Below are positions 6,533 to 6,625 of a stretch of 6,625 bases of DNA, piece after piece. Origin of the DNA: Pseudomonadota bacterium (GTDB taxonomy: Bacteria > Pseudomonadota > Alphaproteobacteria > Rhizobiales > Beijerinckiaceae); NCBI GenBank assembly GCA_023386155.1, contig JAEWKH010000077.1, forward strand, positions 1 through 6,625, in the 5' to 3' direction. The notes under the pieces were generated by a model. It was given only the letters and a program-made list of their open reading frames with translations. It was not told the origin of the DNA and did not search any database. The position numbers were made by a program, and so were the translations under genes. Positions within the stretch are counted from its first letter, which is position 1, and every line of letters starts with the position of its first letter.

Positions 6533-6570
6533 CCTTCAGGCCCGGCGCCTTGCGGGGCCGGGCTTGAAGG
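6533..6570. repeat. 14-bp GC-rich hairpin without T-tract
   Basis: CCTTCAGGCCCGGC (6533-6546) pairs with GCCGGGCTTGAAGG (6557-6570) over 14 positions, with a single G-T wobble and a 10-nt loop. No T-run follows on either strand, so a classical intrinsic terminator is not supported, though it could end or protect the transcript of a gene beyond the right edge. Confidence 0.6.
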
Positions 6571-6625
6571 GTCGAGGGGAGGTGCGAGGGCATCCGGCTC
6601 GATGGGTATGGTAAGTGGAAGAGCC

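Larger units (their letters stand above)
6171..6625. other. Region without a convincing gene upstream of ligA, rich in palindromic repeats
   Basis: These 455 bp contain the likely ligA leader and promoter (6171 to about 6300), then three separate hairpin-forming elements (6303-6406, 6434-6465, 6533-6570). A minus-strand frame is open from the right edge to a TGA at 6238, but it reads straight through all three palindromes, gives an Arg/Pro/His-rich product, and its third codon positions near the right edge are only about half G or C, unlike the neighbouring genes. No tRNA or CRISPR is visible. In many alphaproteobacteria recN lies just upstream of ligA; nothing recognisable as its end is seen here, so any such gene would lie beyond 6625. 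Confidence 0.6.

Overview
The window looks like an ordinary chromosomal segment of a GC-rich alphaproteobacterium, most likely of the order Hyphomicrobiales (Rhizobiales). A Microvirga-, Methylobacterium- or Bosea-like genome would fit, but the genus cannot be fixed from this sequence. Three things point that way: the strong GC bias at third codon positions (which also produces very long spurious antisense frames), the alphaproteobacterial style of LigA with a lengthened zinc-finger loop, and two palindromic repeat types upstream of ligA that I recall from Rhizobiales intergenic regions.

Layout: 1-194 is a leader or intergenic stretch with a small perfect hairpin and a weak candidate promoter. 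195-2015 (+) encodes a three-domain Xaa-Pro aminopeptidase (aminopeptidase P, family M24B). It converges on a minus-strand block, and the two TAG stops are nested in one CTAG tetranucleotide (2012-2015). The minus-strand block, read right to left, is ligA (NAD+-dependent DNA ligase, 6170-3996), an AraC-family regulator (3949-3083), azlC (3024-2308) and azlD (2311-2012). AzlC and AzlD are the two subunits of a branched-chain amino acid exporter and overlap by 4 bases (ATGA). The gaps in the block are 46 bp (ligA to araC) and 58 bp (araC to azlC), with no recognisable intrinsic terminator in either.

6171-6625 has no convincing gene. It holds a 104-nt head-to-head inverted repeat, a second short palindromic repeat and a third GC-rich hairpin. 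A minus-strand open frame runs through all of them and is probably an artefact.

The AraC-AzlC-AzlD trio reads as a self-contained, locally regulated amino acid efflux module. LigA is a housekeeping replication and repair enzyme whose link to the trio is probably positional. Aminopeptidase P releases amino acids from proline-containing peptides; a physiological connection with the exporter is possible but unproven. I found no evidence for a novel system. The points most worth a second look are the nested convergent stops, the repeat cluster, the uncertain ligA start with a short overlapping upstream frame, and the palindrome just upstream of the AraC gene.
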